Assembly (NCBI GenBank): GCA_963969595.1
Contig: OZ018412.1
Coordinates: forward strand, 5,334,501 to 5,398,500
Source: Neckera pumila
Lineage: Eukaryota > Streptophyta > Bryopsida > Hypnales > Neckeraceae
DNA length: 64,000 nt
Reading direction: 5' to 3'
Made by a program: the position numbers and the translations under genes. Shown one piece after another: positions 59,954-64,000 of this stretch; positions within the stretch are counted from its first letter, which is position 1, and each line of letters starts with the position of its first letter. The notes under the pieces were generated by a model that saw nothing but the letters and a program-made list of their open reading frames with translations, was not told the origin of the DNA and did no database searches.

Positions 59954-61949
59954 ATGTGTAGATGAATGAGATGGTAAATGGACAAAATATTAACCAAATT
60001 CTTATACACATGGGTGTTAGAGCTTTTAGGAATTACCTCCAAAAGACCACACATTCAAATATTGAATATTAGGTGATCAAAAATACATCCTAAGCACACA
60101 AAAATGCATTTTTCATCCACTTTTTTTTCTTAAAAGCCTTGTATTAATTCTTTAACATTTGTACAATATAGATTTCAAAGACTTTGTTTTGCAAATATTC
60201 TATTATTCAATATGTATTGGTAGGTTTGGTCTCAAAAAACAATCTTTTTAGTTCAAAAAATGATCCTTCATAAACGAATAGAATGAACAATAAATATAAA
60301 AATGTTTTAAAAATACTATGATTAGAACTTATCATTTGAGATACTTCAAGGAAAAAATTCTTGTGAAAATCACAAATATTCAATCTACAATCGATTTTAA
60401 AAGGAATTTTCAATTTTTGGCTTCAAATTTTCTTGAAAAATATTGGGTTGTGTACTAGTTGATTTAATTATATAGATTTAATCTATGAATCATATTTCAC
60501 AACGATTATTTAAGAGTCACTATTAAATTATTCTTTTAAAGTTTCATTTTATAATACATCTTCATTATGATTAAGGTACTAGCACATAAAATCATCTAAA
60601 TAAGGAATTAGGGCATGCTTCCTATTAAAAGGAGATTCTAAAAACTTAGAATGTATATTTTGGATACAATATGAAAAGGTTATGCATTTTCAATGTATTT
60701 GAAATAGCTAGGCATATTTGAAATCAACCCTATGCTCTCATAAAGTTGTTCATTTTCAATAAGAATTTGTAAAGGTCAAATTTAGATATGAATATGTAAT
60801 AACCTTAGTGAATGATTTTGGATCTTCCTAAAGAAACTTTCTAGATGCACATATGGTATAGAACTTTTTAAAGTTTCTTCAAGTCTTCACTTTGAAAATT
60901 TGCAAAAAATACAAACTTTCTCTAAATTTTGTTTTTTGGGGGAAGAAATATTAATGGTTTTCATTGAATACAAATTAGAAGCAACTCCTACTTGTAATTT
61001 TGAATCTTTCTTGATGTGCATCATATCCCTTTAATCCTACGACAGGCCCACAAACAACGATTTCAAGCCTCACTATCCATCACTATGTTTGTTGCCATTT
61101 GCAACTAGATATAAATGAAAAATTTACATTTATGGATTGCTCTTCAAAGATGAAATCATATGTCTACTATAAGTTCTAAAATTTTAAATTCTTTAGGAAA
61201 ATTTTTAAATTACTGTGAAATTTTAAGAAAAAATTGAAGGAAATTCAAATCCAATACAAGATATATTTGAAAATTTTGAAATTTTCACAATAGATGTATA
61301 TTATAGTGTATAACATCATGGTATAAACCAAAGTTATTGTGTCACTCTAAACTTAGAAAATCAAGAAGCCATGGCTATAGGCCCAAAGTTCATATTGCTA
61401 CAAAATATTGAAATTTACAAATTTTTCAAATTTTTCAATTGGAGTAGAAACGAAACATTATAAGCTTCATTTCATTAATTGAACTTAAATTCAAAAAATA
61501 TCATTTTTATGGCTACAATTCACATCTAGAGTAAGTAGCAAGAAATGGCCAAAATACACTACAAGGGTGATCCATGGATTAAGCTTCTTCTTAGAGAAGT
61601 TGATAAGACCGTAATGAAGGAACTTGCAATACAATTCACGAAATATACTCAAGCAACTTCCAAAAAAATATCGGATGAAAAAAACGTTTTTCTCCATCCT
61701 ACAATCTTAAATGAAGGACTCTATTAGACACTAATAGACTCTATTAGTGTCTGTGACATCCTTCTAGGGTTAAATGAATCGTTGTAGGTCTTTCTGCATT
61801 TTGTGAGGCAAAGAGAGGATACTTCAAAATGAGATGAAAAAAAAAGGAAGGTTGGGGATGGCAATTCAGTAAACTCAATCTCTTAAATTCTGGACTATCT
61901 GTCACTTGTCAAACAGTACCGGAGCATTGTCCACAGCACACTATACAGA
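59954..61949. other. Unassigned AT-rich intergenic DNA
   Basis: No gene supported. It has a short direct duplication near 61721-61751 (GACTCTATTAG and ACACTAATAGACT words). Confidence 0.4.
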
Positions 61950-62950
61950 CATTCAAAACTACGTCAAAGGCGTTTTTATTGCAGTCATAGAATGAAGTGC
62001 TTTCCACTTGAGACAAGGAAATCCACAAATGTGAACATGATCACAGTATTAATCACAGGGTCATTTCTAAGCTATTTGGTCAATGAGCGTGCTCAGACTC
62101 TCAGAGAGTGAGGCTCTTGGTCAATGGTAGAGCTTTAATTTTCTACGCTTGGCCAGTTGTCCTGAAATGTAAAGCAGCCCCAAGAGGTCTTGGTGTAGTC
62201 AACTTCACCCATCCCGCTTCCAGTATCTCAAGGGCAATGACGCATGCCACACAATACTAACATGACTAACAACAATTCAAACACGAAAACTACAAGATTT
62301 CAGAGATTTGTAACTCACATGCTTCGGAAACGTAATATCAAGGTCTCATCAGTAATGTTGGTACCAAGAGCAAACAAAGAGTGAAGAGCAAAGGTATACT
62401 CGAGAAAAGCCAGAACAAGAAACATGGAACGAATCCAAATAAGTCAATGGGACCAAACCATGACCACCAAAATCCTGTTCTACTTTTCCTCTGAATTCAG
62501 CACAAGGACAAGAAGCAGAGACTAACAAGGGTTATGATGCCAGGAAAGAGCAGATGATGTAAAGTGGAGCTTATATGATCTGATTACATTTGAAAACTGT
62601 ATACAAATCCTTCATTCTGTAGTGAGGGATAATGATCAATATTGTAATGTGTCCATATCAGTGACGGCTGGAGACTCTAAATCTCAGTCACCTAAGAGTC
62701 GCCGGATTGGCTGACCACAATCCCTAGTGCATAATGTGCACGAATTCTTTGTAAAGCGAGCCATGATGCTCAAGTGTATCAATGATGTTGTTTGAATAAA
62801 AAACTGGTTCATGTAATGTGAAAGAATTTTTCTGAATCTAAATGAAGTGCCAACATGAATCAGCAGAATCAAGGATGAAAAACCTTCAAGGAAAAACTCT
62901 AGTAAGAGAAAAAAGAAAAGAAAGATCAGGAAAAGAAGCTCCCAAATAGG
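61950..62950 (-). other. Probable 3' UTR of the terminal minus-strand gene
   Basis: The stretch downstream of the TAA at 62951 is more balanced in base composition than the AT-rich repeats beyond 61.9 kb. On the minus strand an AATAAA signal lies at 61980-61975, so a transcript end near 61950 is plausible. No other gene is supported here. A 3'-UTR intron cannot be excluded. Confidence 0.4.
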
Positions 62951-63877
62951 TTACAAAGATTTAACTGAAGCAAGCTTCTTTTCCTGTTGCAGCTGGCTCT
63001 GCAGGCTCTTCGTCCGTTTCAGCTCTCGGCGACGCCTTCTAGCCTCGGTGGCCATGGCAGCAGCCTCCGACTGGTAAGCTCCCAAACGAGGTCCCAGAAA
63101 GCCTTGCACTCCATTCCCTATAGTAGGGAAAAAACGGAGGTTCCCTGGCTTCCTCATCTGCTGCTCAGTTCGCCCAGTATGAGCACCCAGACCTAATGAC
63201 AGAGTGGTTGAAGCGGTAGCCATACCATCTCCGGGCACATGAATTCCTGAAACAGATCTAACCAATGGAGATGGTGCCTGGTTATTTATCAACTGGTATT
63301 TGACCCTGGAATTCGGGTTATTTGGCAACCCTGCTGAAATGTTCCCATTCATTTGGGACACATGGTTCGTCATGCCAGCCTTCACAGGTGATGAGGATTG
63401 GTATGGGTGACTATTCACCGGCATAAGAGTCCTCTCAGCTGCACCATCAGGCTTCGGTGGTGATGCTTCTGTTGCCCTCGGTGCAGAGTGAGCCAAGGTG
63501 GGTTCATGTTTTGGGTCCAGAGGTGGAACCATTCCAGGGGTGTTTCCCATCATGTTGACCCACATGTTTGAGTTCAATCCAGCTCCACTGTTCAACGCCG
63601 CTACTGTGGCCGCAAAAACTGTGTTGAAATCAGATGGCAAAGCAGCACCTGCTGCTGCCGCAGCAGAAACCGGTTCACAGCCCATTTGAGGAGGGCCAGC
63701 AGAAGACTGGCTTGTAGCTGCTGCCACAGATTGAGCCAATGCAAACGCCCACCAGTAAGGTAGCATCGGCATTCCTTGGATTGAACCCATTGTTGCAGGC
63801 ACTGGCGATGATGCCATCTTACTATTGGTTTTGGCAGTAGAAACTGGTAGCTCTGCATTCGTTCCTTGGACAAGAAT
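62951..63877 (-). CDS. 3'-terminal coding exon (308 aa) of an unidentified LxLxL-motif protein
   Basis: Reading leftwards, a pyrimidine-rich stretch ends in TGCGTAG at 63878; the exon then stays open for 309 codons to TAA at 62951. The acceptor TAG is itself an in-frame stop, so the 20 codons before the first ATG (63817) are coding only if spliced. The product is Ala/Ser/Pro-rich and low in predicted structure. It carries LSLGL, which fits the EAR-type LxLxL repressor motif that recruits TOPLESS co-repressors. It ends in a basic segment (EARRRRRELKRTKSLQSQL) followed by Gln/Glu/Lys, resembling a nuclear localisation signal plus short coiled coil. A plant transcriptional regulator is an inference. 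No DNA-binding domain is in view, and upstream exons lie outside the window. I do not recognise the family. Confidence 0.65.
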   Translation of the reverse strand: MLVQGTNAELPVSTAKTNSKMASSPVPATMGSIQGMPMLPYWWAFALAQSVAAATSQSSAGPPQMGCEPVSAAAAAGAALPSDFNTVFAATVAALNSGAGLNSNMWVNMMGNTPGMVPPLDPKHEPTLAHSAPRATEASPPKPDGAAERTLMPVNSHPYQSSSPVKAGMTNHVSQMNGNISAGLPNNPNSRVKYQLINNQAPSPLVRSVSGIHVPGDGMATASTTLSLGLGAHTGRTEQQMRKPGNLRFFPTIGNGVQGFLGPRLGAYQSEAAAMATEARRRRRELKRTKSLQSQLQQEKKLASVKSL

Positions 63878-64000
63878 CTACGCATCCGAAAGGCAATGAA
63901 ATCACTGTCAGAGGGATATTGAAATATATAGTAATCATCTTCTAATTCAGAAAAACTTCAGCGATTTTCACATGAATACACTCAAAGGCGTGTATTAGAT

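Overview
The window looks like nuclear DNA of a land plant. The recognisable genes are plant families: an ARM-repeat protein of the plant-specific type, a plant FAM91 protein, and an AHP-type histidine phosphotransfer protein. They have short GT-AG introns, GC-rich first exons and very AT-rich intergenic DNA. My guess of a non-seed plant is inference only; no marker gene fixes the clade.

Layout. 1-5.7 kb is repeats, including one element nested in another. 5.87-8.89 kb is a four-exon ARM-repeat gene (+). 10.84-16.01 kb is a 5.2-kb piggyBac-type DNA transposon with TTAA target duplications and a broken transposase gene on the minus strand. 16-39 kb is almost wholly transposon-derived. It holds many roughly 0.9-kb TTAA-flanked elements whose ends match the 5.2-kb element, several families of TA-flanked inverted-repeat elements, and nested stacks of these. 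39.97-45.07 kb is a nine-exon FAM91 gene (+). 46.57-48.68 kb is a six-exon histidine phosphotransfer gene (+). 50.0-59.95 kb is a second transposon-rich tract, containing an internally deleted relative of the 5.2-kb element and a degenerate tandem array. 61.95-63.88 kb is the 3' end of a minus-strand gene for an unidentified protein with an LxLxL motif, continuing beyond the window.

How the parts relate. The three complete host genes have no evident functional link; each sits in its own GC-rich island. The unifying feature is the piggyBac system: one element carries the remains of a DDD transposase, and about sixteen non-autonomous relatives share its TTAA preference, CCCCTAAAGG-type termini and, for most families, subterminal motifs. 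Removing a 520-bp insertion flanked by 12-bp direct repeats, and allowing for one frameshift and two stop codons, gives a continuous piggyBac-like coding frame. This copy is therefore dead. Short hairpin elements, a 51-unit TAA array and a 26-base G run complete the repeat content. All exon coordinates were worked out by eye from splice consensus, frame and family similarity, not from transcripts.
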